DNA from: Gammaproteobacteria bacterium | Lineage (GTDB): Bacteria; Pseudomonadota; Gammaproteobacteria; Steroidobacterales; Steroidobacteraceae | DNA: 22,543 nt | Reading direction: 5' to 3' | NCBI GenBank assembly: GCA_005877965.1 | Contig: VBNP01000078.1 | Location: forward strand, 4,350 to 26,892 | Part shown: piece by piece, positions 7,196 to 15,522 of the stretch | Numbering within the stretch: position 1 is the stretch's first letter | How the letters are laid out: every line of letters begins with the position of its first letter | Notes under the pieces: generated by a model | Told to the model about the DNA's origin: nothing | The model's input: only the letters and a program-made list of their open reading frames with translations | Database searches by the model: none | Position numbers and translations under genes: made by a program

Positions 7196-7882
7196 TCACC
7201 GTTGCACGTCGGCCTCGGTGAGGGCTCTGCGCATCAGGAGCGCGCCGATAACCAGAGCCGGCGGTACCCACAGGCACGAGACGCTGAGCCACGCGTACAG
7301 GAGTGCAGCGAGCGTGCAGCCCACGGCGAAGGCCATGACGCTCACCGTCATCTGAGTGAGCCGTGCTCTGGTGGCTTTCCCCTTCTCGGGTGCCAACCCC
7401 CGCATCAGGTCCCCCAGGTCCATCATGATCTGAGTGGTAGTACCCGTCATGATCGTTGATGGGGCCGCGCTGCCCAGATGAGCTCGATGAGCGGCGTTTT
7501 GAATCGCCATGGCGGCAACCAGAAGCATGCCGGTGAGTAAGGCCACATACCCGTCTGCATTCTCGAATGGCCCAAAGCAGGTGGCGAGCGCTGCACCAAG
7601 AATCGACAGCGCGAGCTGCGCCACCAGCAAGGTGCTCATTACGGGACGAGAGCGGGCGCGCAGCCCGTGTGAGGAAAATCTCACGAGGAGCACAACGATA
7701 CAGAACACCGGCAGGGCGAGAAGCTTGGCAAGCGCGCCTGAGGTACCCAAGACGAGCGCCGCCCCCAGGGTGACGAAATTGCCGGTCACGTGGGCTGTGA
7801 ACAGACCCTTCAGGGCCAGAAAGGCCGCGGTGTCCATGAATCCCGCGTTGACGCTGAGTATGCGAGGGAGTCCGAGTTGCAT
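7196..7882 (-). CDS. DUF1275 (YoaK-type) integral membrane protein
   Basis: A 228-residue hydrophobic protein with about six membrane segments. It begins MQLGLPRILSVNAGFMDTAA and contains LFTAHVTGNFVTLGAALV, the typical N-terminal signature of the DUF1275/YoaK family, and later STIMTGTTTQIMMDLGDL, also typical. ATG at 7882 is chosen over 7981 because GGGAGG lies 4 bases upstream and it gives the family's normal start; the extra 33 residues are polar and unlike the family. The molecular role of the family is not known to me. It lies immediately upstream of the aldehyde dehydrogenase remnant. Confidence 0.85.
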   Translation of the reverse strand: MQLGLPRILSVNAGFMDTAAFLALKGLFTAHVTGNFVTLGAALVLGTSGALAKLLALPVFCIVVLLVRFSSHGLRARSRPVMSTLLVAQLALSILGAALATCFGPFENADGYVALLTGMLLVAAMAIQNAAHRAHLGSAAPSTIMTGTTTQIMMDLGDLMRGLAPEKGKATRARLTQMTVSVMAFAVGCTLAALLYAWLSVSCLWVPPALVIGALLMRRALTEADVQR

Positions 7883-8082
7883 GATCCCTCCCGGTTCTTT
7901 TTGAAGCTCCGAAGTATGCTCGACACCGCCGCAATTTATTGGGTTCTTGATCTTCTTGGCTGCGCGCCTTCGATACGCCATCGCGCGGCCGGCTGCGTCG
8001 GTGTCGACGCTCGACCTCGGAGAAGGTCCGACGGTAAACGAACAGAGCCGTGCTTCGCAATGCGCCTCGCAGGGTCCGCTGG

Positions 8083-8099
8083 CGGGGGTGCTCCCCCCG
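8083..8099. terminator. GC hairpin between DUF1275 and Tat-protein genes
   Basis: CGGGGG (8083-8088) pairs with CCCCCG (8094-8099) over a 5-base loop, 75 bases past the stop of the leftward three-gene operon. No T run follows on either strand, so it may be a weak terminator or an RNA-stabilising hairpin. Nothing else was recognised in the 291 bases between 7883 and 8173. Confidence 0.3.
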
Positions 8100-8173
8100 T
8101 TCGTGGTCGGCTGTTCCGGCTAACGGGTCGCGCTCGCCTCAGGTGCCCCACGCCGGCTGTGCGCAGATTGTCC

Positions 8174-9805
8174 TCATACTATCGGCGCGAACGCGGTCAA
8201 GGCGGCCTGTGCCGCCGCCGAACCCAGACCCTGCATCGGCAACAGCGTCGAGAACTGGCTGCTGGTCCCGAGGAGTCCCATGTAATTGAGAATGACCACC
8301 TGCACCAGCTGGTTCACGGCGTTCGCGGCCGGACTCGAAGTTGGCACGACCGAGCCGTCGGCGCTGAAGTAGCCAATCTGTTGGCTCGCCGCGCCGTTGA
8401 GGAGCTGCGGCCGGCCCTTCGGGCTGTAGACCAGGAAGAAAGTCGATGCCGTGTCCTGGTCGTCGCCTTGCCACCCGAGCTTGCCGCGGCCGGCGCTGCT
8501 GCTGTCGATCGAGCCGGTCGCGCTGAGGGAGCCGTCGCTGAACACGTAGATCATCACCGGGGAGCCGACCCGCTGCGCATACTCGAGGACGGCGCCGATC
8601 ATCTGGCCCGCCTTGAAATTGCGGGTCTCGCCGGTGGCCCGGGTGCTGTCGTGATAGTCGTAGCCGCCGAGGGTGATGGTGCCCGCGCCGGCGTACCCGT
8701 TGAGCACCAGCTTCATGACCGTGGCCGTCCCCGCGACGTCTGAATCCCTGAAGTCCGCCGCAGTGAAGATCGGGGAGGCGCCGCCGATGATGTTGACATC
8801 CTGGGTCGGATCCAGCGAGGAACTCCCGAATGCATCCGCCGTGTTCGCCGTCTTCACGTAGGCGCAGCGGACCTGATTCTTGAGGTTCGCATCGGCGGCC
8901 GGGTCCGTGTAGAACTGGACTCCCGCGCTGCTCGACGCAGGCCTGGCGAGTTTCCCGGTGAATGCCGCGGTCGGATCCGTTGCGTTCGGGTTGTAGGGCG
9001 TGGTGCCGCCGCTGATGCGAGTCACGGACTCGAGCACCGCCACGGCAAGGGGGTCGCCCGTGCCGCTGCCGGACTGGACCAGGGCGACGGCGTCGCTCGG
9101 CTGGGTGATCTTGGTCGGCTGCAATGCCGGGTCGATCAGGGCCGTCGGCGCCGCCGAGTAGCCGCCCGACACCGTCGACTGGTCGCCGATCAGAGTCAGG
9201 AGCTTGCCCTTCGCACCGGCCTTCGCGATGCCGTACATGGGATTGTGCGGATTGTTGGCGGTATCGTTCTGCGACAGAGCGCAGATCACCGCTCCGTTCG
9301 TACCGGCGGCAGTCACCGGGGTGGTCGCCTTGCTGAGAATGCCCCTCAGGATGGCGCCATCCGAATGCCACAGCAGTCCGAGCGCGTTGCTGATGAAGCC
9401 GCTCGAAGTCGGCAGCATGTTGCCGGGCAATCCGAGCTTCGCGTAGCCCGCGGCTGACAGCAGGTTGCTCTGGCCTCCCTGCACGCCCACGAGCACCTCG
9501 GAGCCGACGAGGTTGGCCCCGCCGGCGAGATCGAAACAGATGAAGGGAACACCGGAGATCACCGCTGCTGCCGATGGCACGTTGCATTGGTTCGCCGCGA
9601 GCAGCACCTGCATGTCGGTCGAGAGCGCGTTCGCGTTACCGGACCTGAGCACCGCTGCCAACCACGCCGGAGCCATGACGACCGCAGGGGCGCTGAGCAA
9701 TCCCGCTGCAACGAAGTCACGGCGCGTGACGGGACGTTTGTGGTTCTGGTGCAGAAGCGGCTCGCCGAGAGCATGGGGCCGCGCGGGTTTTTGGCGAATG
9801 AACAT
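8174..9805 (-). CDS. Tat-exported DUF1501-like protein
   Basis: A 543-residue protein whose N-terminus carries a twin-arginine signal (TRRDFVAAG at about 27-35, then a hydrophobic AGLLSAPAVVMAPAWLAAVL). It is therefore exported folded to the periplasm. The body has FICFDLAGGANLVGSEVLV near 88-106, then LGGYDYHDS and IYVFSDGSLSATG in the second half. In order and spacing these recall DUF1501 proteins of the alkaline-phosphatase fold (hydrophobic strand with GGAD, GGWDTH, and SEFGRT). The match is remote and metal ligands are not certain. Third gene of a leftward operon; it starts 22 bases after the LamG gene, with AGGGAGA as ribosome binding site. Function unknown. Confidence 0.7.
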   Translation of the reverse strand: MFIRQKPARPHALGEPLLHQNHKRPVTRRDFVAAGLLSAPAVVMAPAWLAAVLRSGNANALSTDMQVLLAANQCNVPSAAAVISGVPFICFDLAGGANLVGSEVLVGVQGGQSNLLSAAGYAKLGLPGNMLPTSSGFISNALGLLWHSDGAILRGILSKATTPVTAAGTNGAVICALSQNDTANNPHNPMYGIAKAGAKGKLLTLIGDQSTVSGGYSAAPTALIDPALQPTKITQPSDAVALVQSGSGTGDPLAVAVLESVTRISGGTTPYNPNATDPTAAFTGKLARPASSSAGVQFYTDPAADANLKNQVRCAYVKTANTADAFGSSSLDPTQDVNIIGGASPIFTAADFRDSDVAGTATVMKLVLNGYAGAGTITLGGYDYHDSTRATGETRNFKAGQMIGAVLEYAQRVGSPVMIYVFSDGSLSATGSIDSSSAGRGKLGWQGDDQDTASTFFLVYSPKGRPQLLNGAASQQIGYFSADGSVVPTSSPAANAVNQLVQVVILNYMGLLGTSSQFSTLLPMQGLGSAAAQAALTAFAPIV

Positions 9806-9827
9806 GGGGGTTCTCTCCCTATTCCCG

Positions 9828-12398
9828 TTACTGCAGAGTCACCGCAGCGCTGGCGAGCACGGCCGTGCAGGCCGCCTTGGTAGCCTGGGACACGGTTGCA
9901 GTGGCGCTCAACGTTGGAATTCGCGTGAGCAGCGCGTTGAGCTCGTTGCGCGCGGCGCTCGCCGCGGTGGTGTCGACGTTCGTACCGATCGCCTTCGCAA
10001 TCAGCGCATCGATCACGATGCTGCGGTTGGCCGTATTCGGTGTGGCCGTGCCGAAGAACGCCGCCGAGGTCGCGGTGAGACTGGCGTCGAGTCCGTTGCC
10101 GAAGGATGCGTCACGCAGCGACTGTGTATCGATCAGCTGTCCGCAGTATGCCGTGGCCAGCTGTGTGATGGCCGTCTGGTGAGCGGTCAGGAACGCGTCG
10201 ATCCGCGGGGCGGAAGGCAGCGATTGCTGCTCCGAGTTGTAGAGCGCCGCGACCGTCGAGTTCGTGATTGGCACGCCTGTAATGGCGGACATGGAGCGAT
10301 TCACCCTCTCGAAAGTCGCAATGCCGAAGTCCGCTCGCGGCGTGTTGTCGGCCGTCATCGGCGGGCTGGTGATGGTCGGTTCGGCGAAGCGGTGCGAGTT
10401 GGAACCGAGCTGGTCGAACGAGAGGAAGAAGATGTCGCTGTCCGCTCCCTTGTCGGAGGCAATCACCGCCCCGACGTTCGAGAGCAGCTGACCGCCGGCG
10501 AAAGTGTAGTTCGGAGAGCCGATGGTGGCGTTCGCCGTTGCATACGACTGCCCGACGCGAGCAATCGTACCGTTCACACCGATGCGGATGCCGCTGATCG
10601 GGATATTCGCCGGCGCCGCGTTCGGGTCCAGGCTGATGAACCGGGGCTTGCGGAACAGATAGCTGTAAGAGTCGTACTGACTGCCTTCCATCATGATGAA
10701 CGACTGCAGCACGCCGGTGAGCGAGCTCACGTTGAACAGCAGGTAATAGCGCTCGCCCACCCCGGCGGCGAAATTCTGCTGGACCTGGGTAGCGGTGAGC
10801 GCACGACTGTGAATCGCGGCGAACTTGATGACACCCTGCCACTGCCTCTGCCCGGTGGTCTCGTTCCCGAGCACGAGCGCGAACGTGCTGTCCCAATTGC
10901 CGAGGGTTCCTCCCTTGCTGGGATCCGCATCGCCCGTGTACGTGCCGTTCACGTAGATCTGCTGTCCGTTTACGGCGTCGTAGGTCAACACGATGTGCTG
11001 CAGCGATGCCTGTGCGAACATGCCCGTCGCGGACGTCAGCAGCGCCGGAGCACCGTTGTTGTCCGTGTTGCTGCTGCGGGTGCGAGCCTCGTACTGCATG
11101 GCATGCTGTCCGAGGGTCATGTTGCGGTTGGCGTTGTCGCCTGAGTACGTAAGGATATAGGCATTCGTCTGGGCAACATTGGCGGGCGTCGCCCACACTT
11201 CGATGGAGTACTCGCCCGTCGACTGGATTATCTGCGCGAGCTTCTGGCTGGCGGAGGCCGACGCCTGCGCCGCGCCGCCGGCGCCTATGCTGATGCCCCA
11301 TCCGCTGACCCAGCCGATGCCCGTGAGCGTGAGGTCCGCGGCCGGCGCTACTGCGCTCGTGTCATAGGCCGTGCTGCCGCTGGCGGTCTTGAACTCGTAC
11401 TTCGCAATGATGTTGGCCTCGTAACGGCTCGCGCCCGAGGCAGATGTTCCCTGCTTGAGGGAGAGCGCTCTCGAGAGCACGAGCGTCGGATCGACGTTCG
11501 TTACCGGAATTTGGCCCGCATAGGAGGTGATCGCGGCCAGCATCGCCGCGGCACTTCCCGGGCAGTCGGGCGCGCCGCCGGCAGCCGTCGCCCAGCAGTG
11601 GTGGAACTGATCGCGGAGCCTGACGACGAAGCGCGACTGGCTCGGGGTATTGAGATCGATCTTCAGTTGGGCCGCGAGATAGGCTTGGGCAGGATCCGCG
11701 CTCGCGAAGTACGGTGTCTGTGGTGTCGCCGCATCCGGACGGTGGCAATCGCTGCAGAACCGCCTCAGGATGGGCGACCAGATCAGAGCCTGGAACTGAC
11801 TCGAGTCAGCCGGGAAGAGCTTGCTGCCGGCGACGCCCTGGTCGGGCGGAGGCGTCAGAGCAATACCCAAAGCCGCGCTGGATGTACCGCCGATCCAGTT
11901 CTTGATCCACGTGGTCATCGTGTTGGCGCAGTCCTGCGCGCTCGCCAGGAAGCAGTTATGACCGCCGCCGACTTTGACAACGAGCTCCGACTGGGCGGGG
12001 TCGGTGAAATTCACCAGCGGGCCGACCGCCTGGTACGCGAGGTTGACATCGTCCGGACGCGCGAACAGCGGTGCGTTGCCGCCTGCCTTGTGGCAGCCGC
12101 CGCAACGATCGGAACCGTTGATGTTGACCCAGAGATGGGTCTGGAACGACAGCACGTCGGCATTCGCGGCCGCGGGGCCGCTGTAACCGGTGCTGCCGGT
12201 GCCGCCGCCTGTGCCTGGGCCCGTTCCCGTCCCTGACCCGGAACCCGTAACGGTGCCGTCAGGGGACGCGAGTGGCAGGCGGGTGCAAGCCGCCGCAGTC
12301 ACCAGAACCAGGGTCAACGCAACGGCCGGCACGGCCTTCAGCGCGCGCCGGCCGCCAGGAATGAACTCGAAGCCGTTCATGAGACGCCCGGTGTTCAT
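9828..12398 (-). CDS. Di-heme-motif LamG-domain exported protein
   Basis: An 856-residue protein. Residues 1-38 are a signal region ending VTAAAC, close to a lipobox, so it may be a lipoprotein. A Gly/Ser/Thr-rich linker covers about 48-74. Two heme-binding motifs follow, CGGCH (99-103) and CSDCH (215-219); each is followed 44-48 residues later by a His-x-Cys or His-Cys pair (HNC at 147-149, HHC at 266-268) and then an Asp-Cys (156-157, 278-279), suggesting a duplicated module. A LamG/jellyroll domain spans about 330-550 (EYSIEVWATP, HIVLTYDAVNGQQIYVNGTY). The remaining 300 residues match nothing I recognise. ATG at 12398 is preferred to 12662 because GGGAG precedes it and the longer frame overlaps the upstream gene. 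Confidence 0.8.
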   Translation of the reverse strand: MNTGRLMNGFEFIPGGRRALKAVPAVALTLVLVTAAACTRLPLASPDGTVTGSGSGTGTGPGTGGGTGSTGYSGPAAANADVLSFQTHLWVNINGSDRCGGCHKAGGNAPLFARPDDVNLAYQAVGPLVNFTDPAQSELVVKVGGGHNCFLASAQDCANTMTTWIKNWIGGTSSAALGIALTPPPDQGVAGSKLFPADSSQFQALIWSPILRRFCSDCHRPDAATPQTPYFASADPAQAYLAAQLKIDLNTPSQSRFVVRLRDQFHHCWATAAGGAPDCPGSAAAMLAAITSYAGQIPVTNVDPTLVLSRALSLKQGTSASGASRYEANIIAKYEFKTASGSTAYDTSAVAPAADLTLTGIGWVSGWGISIGAGGAAQASASASQKLAQIIQSTGEYSIEVWATPANVAQTNAYILTYSGDNANRNMTLGQHAMQYEARTRSSNTDNNGAPALLTSATGMFAQASLQHIVLTYDAVNGQQIYVNGTYTGDADPSKGGTLGNWDSTFALVLGNETTGQRQWQGVIKFAAIHSRALTATQVQQNFAAGVGERYYLLFNVSSLTGVLQSFIMMEGSQYDSYSYLFRKPRFISLDPNAAPANIPISGIRIGVNGTIARVGQSYATANATIGSPNYTFAGGQLLSNVGAVIASDKGADSDIFFLSFDQLGSNSHRFAEPTITSPPMTADNTPRADFGIATFERVNRSMSAITGVPITNSTVAALYNSEQQSLPSAPRIDAFLTAHQTAITQLATAYCGQLIDTQSLRDASFGNGLDASLTATSAAFFGTATPNTANRSIVIDALIAKAIGTNVDTTAASAARNELNALLTRIPTLSATATVSQATKAACTAVLASAAVTLQ

Positions 12399-12421
12399 CT
12401 GCGGCTCTCCCTTGTCCTGGG

Positions 12422-13633
12422 CTACTGCCCCGCGCACGCCGCGGCGGACTGCTGGAAGACCTGTTTGAGCTTGTAGCCGCCGGCTTTGAAGTTGGCCTTG
12501 ATCGCGGCGACCGTCGCCTGGTCGGCCGTGCTCGTCGGAGCCCGGAAGCAGACCGTCTGGAACACCTTGGTGACCTGGCATTGCGCGAACGCCTCGCTCC
12601 CGGCCAGCTCCTGCCCGAGGGACTTGGCGCCGATGCCGCTGCCGGGAAGCGTACGGTCCCACCCGAGCGTGGCGTTCGGCCCGTCGCGCCAGCGGTTGGA
12701 CCAGCTGTTGTCCGCGGTGATGAACCCGTCACTGAAGTTCTGCGAATTGATCAGGTACTTCGGCTGCACCATGTTCGCCGTATAGAGGAGCTGCGTGCTC
12801 ATCGTGTCGTAGTTGTAATAGGCGAAGGCCTGGGCCATCGGATCCATGCCGCTGTGGCAGCCCACGCAGTTGTTCAGAAAGATGCGGCTGTCGCCCCCGG
12901 GTGTACGCGCCACATCCTGCCGGATGCGGTCGGTGGGGCGCGTCGTATCCATCAGCGTTTCCATGTCGTGGCAGAGGTGATTGATCATCGTGAAGCGGAA
13001 CTGGGCGCGGTTTGTGCCCATGATGAAGAAAGCCGAGGAGCCGCCGCGCGTCGTCCAGATTCCCGAGGTCGCTTCGACCGGGAGCCCGTAAACGGCCGAC
13101 TGCGTGGTCGCGACCAGCGTCGCCTTCAAATCGACGCCGTTCGCCTCCGCCATCGCGTAGTGATCGTTGTTGGCCGCGGAAGGCGCCGGCAGGCCGCTGG
13201 CGTTGCTCGTATAGAGAATGTCCGCGGACAGTACCGTATTGAATGCCACGTCATCGCGGACCATGCCGATTACGGTGGCCGTGTAGTCATTCAGTGGAGC
13301 GAACACGGTCTGGTCCCGGTTGGTCCACGGAGTCACGAGGTTCTTGAGGGTGACACTGTAGAACGTGGATGCGTCGGTGGCGATCGCAGCCGCCCCGGCC
13401 AGGTCTCCGGCCGCGGTCTTGGCGGCCATCTGATCGAGGACGGTGGCCGATGGCGGCACGCTGGCTATGCGTTCGTAGATGCGTTGGGCCTGCTCGCGAG
13501 GGCCGGCGAACGCGGGCGTCGCGATCTGAACGGCTAGCGCGATCGGCCACGCCACGCCCAACAGAGACAGCCAACGGGTGACGTTATAAGAGTGGTGACT
13601 CCAGGTCTCGAGACCCGCTGCGTTCGTGTCCAT
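12422..13633 (-). CDS. Exported mono-heme-motif protein, DUF1588/DUF1585-like
   Basis: A 403-residue protein with a Sec signal peptide ending ATPAFA at about 38-43. One heme-binding motif is present: NNCVGCHSGMDPMAQAF (CxxCH at 256-260). This resembles the CxxCH-x-x-hDP-h-G/A-x-A-h block of DUF1588 in planctomycete-type cytochrome proteins. The region before it (VRDDVAFNTVLSADILYT at 125-142) recalls the DUF1592 pattern and the last 60 residues (with QVTKVFQTVCFRAPT) recall DUF1585. These are remote likenesses seen by eye. It is first in the operon with the LamG and Tat genes (23-base gap to the next). ATG at 13633 is favoured over GTG at 13642 because AGGTGGG is well placed for it. Confidence 0.75.
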   Translation of the reverse strand: MDTNAAGLETWSHHSYNVTRWLSLLGVAWPIALAVQIATPAFAGPREQAQRIYERIASVPPSATVLDQMAAKTAAGDLAGAAAIATDASTFYSVTLKNLVTPWTNRDQTVFAPLNDYTATVIGMVRDDVAFNTVLSADILYTSNASGLPAPSAANNDHYAMAEANGVDLKATLVATTQSAVYGLPVEATSGIWTTRGGSSAFFIMGTNRAQFRFTMINHLCHDMETLMDTTRPTDRIRQDVARTPGGDSRIFLNNCVGCHSGMDPMAQAFAYYNYDTMSTQLLYTANMVQPKYLINSQNFSDGFITADNSWSNRWRDGPNATLGWDRTLPGSGIGAKSLGQELAGSEAFAQCQVTKVFQTVCFRAPTSTADQATVAAIKANFKAGGYKLKQVFQQSAAACAGQ

Positions 13634-13702
13634 CACACCCACCTGCTCGCAATCGCCGATGTGCGCGTCCGGAGAGTAGCTCCCGATCCGACCAATCCCG
13701 AA

Positions 13703-13757
13703 TGTCTGCTAGACAGCACGTCCCCGGGAGCAGACACGCTAGACAATTATTGTTAGC
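13703..13757. promoter_or_regulatory. Paired GCTAGACA sites, putative operator of the heme/Tat operon
   Basis: The octamer GCTAGACA occurs at 13708-13715 and again at 13738-13745, exactly 30 bases apart, about three helical turns. Each copy lies in an inverted repeat: TGTCT-GCT-AGACA (13703-13715) and GCTAGACAATTATTGTTAGC (13738-13757, one bulged G). A further 7-bp pair GTCTGCT/AGCAGAC spans 13704-13710 and 13729-13735. The block is 70-125 bases upstream of the operon's ATG at 13633 and is more AT-rich than its surroundings. A dimeric regulator binding both sites is inference; no clear -35/-10 pair was found. Nothing further was recognised from 13758 to 14142. Confidence 0.4.
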
Positions 13758-14142
13758 GCACTGCGTCCTCTCAGCGTTCCAAGACAGGACGTTGCGGGCA
13801 GTGCCAAAGGCGACCTTGCCCTGCGCCTCAGAGGTTGCGCGTGGCCCGATGAACTTTGAGCACCTCATCCCGGCCACAGTTGTTGCGCTCGAGGCCGCGA
13901 CGGTGTGGAAGGGCTCGCCCCAACATTGACGGAGTCGATTTGTTTCGACGAGCGACCTTTGCGAACAGCGCGACGCAATTCACGTTCGCTGGCCTTTGAC
14001 CGAGTCCAGCGCCGAGAACGCGATCCCGAACACACCGAAGCCAACAGGCGCGTGATTCGGGTCACGGCGGTTACGGCCTGTTCTGGCGCCTCATATCCTG
14101 GCTTTTACAGGGGACTCATGGGGGGCAGCGGAGGGCGGAGAA

Positions 14143-14364
14143 ATGAGCCTGGTGACGTATCCTGGATGCGGCAACGATGCTTGGGAAAGAGCGGCCACTA
14201 CGCGGTCCAAACAGGCGCGTAAGATCCATCCCCTGACGTGGATTGTGGCCGCCGCCCTGCTACCGGTTCTTGTTTGGGACGTACGGCAGACGCTGACGGA
14301 AATGAAGCTTCACCACGCCTCAAGCGAAGCGTTTCGATCTCTACATACCGGCACGCACCGGTAG
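14143..14364 (+). CDS. Small single-span membrane protein (hypothetical)
   Basis: A 73-residue frame with one clear hydrophobic segment (LTWIVAAALLPVLVW, about 31-45) flanked by basic residues on the N-side, so probably an inner-membrane protein with the N-terminus inside. The start is supported by a strong purine-rich site GGAGGGCGGAG directly upstream (14130-14140). No family is recognised. It stands alone, convergent with the small secreted-protein gene at 14585. The membrane segment and good ribosome binding site argue for a real gene, but its short length keeps confidence moderate. Confidence 0.45.
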   Translation: MSLVTYPGCGNDAWERAATTRSKQARKIHPLTWIVAAALLPVLVWDVRQTLTEMKLHHASSEAFRSLHTGTHR

Positions 14365-14463
14365 GTCGCCCACAGAGAGGGCGCCCCGTGAATACCCTAT
14401 AACGGGTGGGGGGAGTGAGCCTCATGGGGGCACGAGTGCTGCGGTTCCTGACTGGTCGCAGTC

Positions 14464-14530
14464 AGCGCAAAGCGCTCAACGGATTTTAGCCGCTACACTC
14501 CGGACGAAGATCCAATCACTGGGTAGCGGC
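14464..14530. repeat. Inverted repeats between convergent small genes
   Basis: AGCGC-AAA-GCGCT (14464-14476) is a perfect 5-bp hairpin, and GCCGCTAC (14489-14496) pairs with GTAGCGGC (14523-14530) across 26 bases. They lie between the convergent genes ending at 14364 and 14585 and could act as a bidirectional terminator, although no T run is attached. Confidence 0.25.
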
Positions 14531-14584
14531 GCCTGTAGGTGCTTGGCGTGCGTGGGCCAGCTCTGGCAAAGCGCGGGACGATCG

Positions 14585-14935
14585 CTACAACTCAGTGCTT
14601 TCTGGAGACTCCCGTCTCTTGTCAGGCTTCGTGATCGCGTTCGGTGGATCCATGCCGACGCACTTCGCGCTTACCAGATCACCCTCGTCGGCGTAAGGCA
14701 TGGCGATTTTCAGGGCCGCCGAAATTGCATTCTCGCAAGCGCTCTCATCCTTGAACAGATAGGAATCCACATACGTGATTTCCAGCGACTGCGGCGCGTA
14801 GTAGTAGATATGCAGCACCGCCTTTTGACCAAGTGTCCGCGGCTGCTTCTGGGCATCCTGCGACGCCGGCTGCACGTCCGCGAATGCGGACGCGATCAAC
14901 AGCGGTAGGAGAGCGAGGGCGAGGCGCTTTTTCAT
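14585..14935 (-). CDS. Small secreted protein (hypothetical)
   Basis: A 116-residue protein with a classical signal peptide (MKKRLALALLPLLIASAFA, cleavage probably after AFA). The mature part is about 97 residues, polar, with two cysteines (in ESACENAIS and SAKCVGMD) that could form a disulfide, and ends in a charged tail. No family is recognised. ATG at 14935 is preferred to 14950 because GGAG lies 7 bases upstream and the signal peptide begins there. It is a single leftward gene. Confidence 0.65.
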   Translation of the reverse strand: MKKRLALALLPLLIASAFADVQPASQDAQKQPRTLGQKAVLHIYYYAPQSLEITYVDSYLFKDESACENAISAALKIAMPYADEGDLVSAKCVGMDPPNAITKPDKRRESPESTEL

Positions 14936-15522
14936 CCGATTCTCCATCACGACTCCGGAGCCACGATGCAGGCACGATACGGCGCAGGCGCAGCGTCTCC
15001 GTTGCGCGGCGTCACACCAGACCCCCGGCAGCCAGGACCTGCATCACATCTGGATAGGCGAAAACGAGGGCTCGTGTCGCGCGTCACAGGTCCACCTGAC
15101 GTAATGCCGGGGCCGCATGTCGAGGGACGCGGCTTCCCGGCCGTCGGCGGACCAACGGCCCGAGCGTCGAAGGTTCGGGTCCAACACCCCGGCGAGGAGA
15201 AGTGCTGAGATCACGGCTGCCACTGTACGGAACCGCGGGTGCGCCCGGGTATGGTGGGAAAGCAGGTGTTGGCGGTGGGAACGACCCAGTCACAGCAGCG
15301 GACTTTTCCCTATGCCGAGTGCAGCGCTCGCGCGCGTGTGTTTACCGGATTGTGCCCGTGCGATGACTGCCGATTCCGGAGGTGATGGGGTTGTCCGGCA
15401 GTCGCGGGTAAGCGGCACGCGGTCTGCGGCGCTGTTCGAGGGCAAGGGACGGCGGGAGCCAGATTATGGAAATCACAACCCGCGACGGAATCGCAGGGCC
15501 GACGGCCGGGTCGGGTGCTACC
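14936..15522. other. 587-base stretch without a convincing gene
   Basis: No confident gene, RNA or mobile element is seen. The best candidate is a 59-codon frame on the - strand from GTG at 15223 to TGA at 15044, beginning VAAVISALLLAGVLDPNL, which could be a short hydrophobic or exported peptide. It has no ribosome binding site, so it is not called. A + strand frame at 15117-15572 is arginine/proline-rich and looks like chance. Confidence 0.4.

Noticed and set aside
8139..9587. 482-codon - strand frame in another phase of the Tat-protein gene
   Set aside because: Same strand but a different phase; low-complexity Arg/Gly/His composition, and the Tat-signal frame is clearly the coding one.
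9465..11144. 559-codon + strand frame across the LamG and Tat genes
   Set aside because: Antisense to genes with signal peptides and recognisable domains; the protein is Arg/Val-rich with no motif.
12184..12260. Repetitive GC-rich stretch as a DNA repeat or CRISPR-like array
   Set aside because: It encodes the Gly/Ser/Thr linker of the LamG protein; there is no regular spacer pattern.
12581..13537. 318-codon + strand frame opposite the mono-heme gene
   Set aside because: Antisense shadow without domains, opposite a frame with signal peptide and CxxCH.
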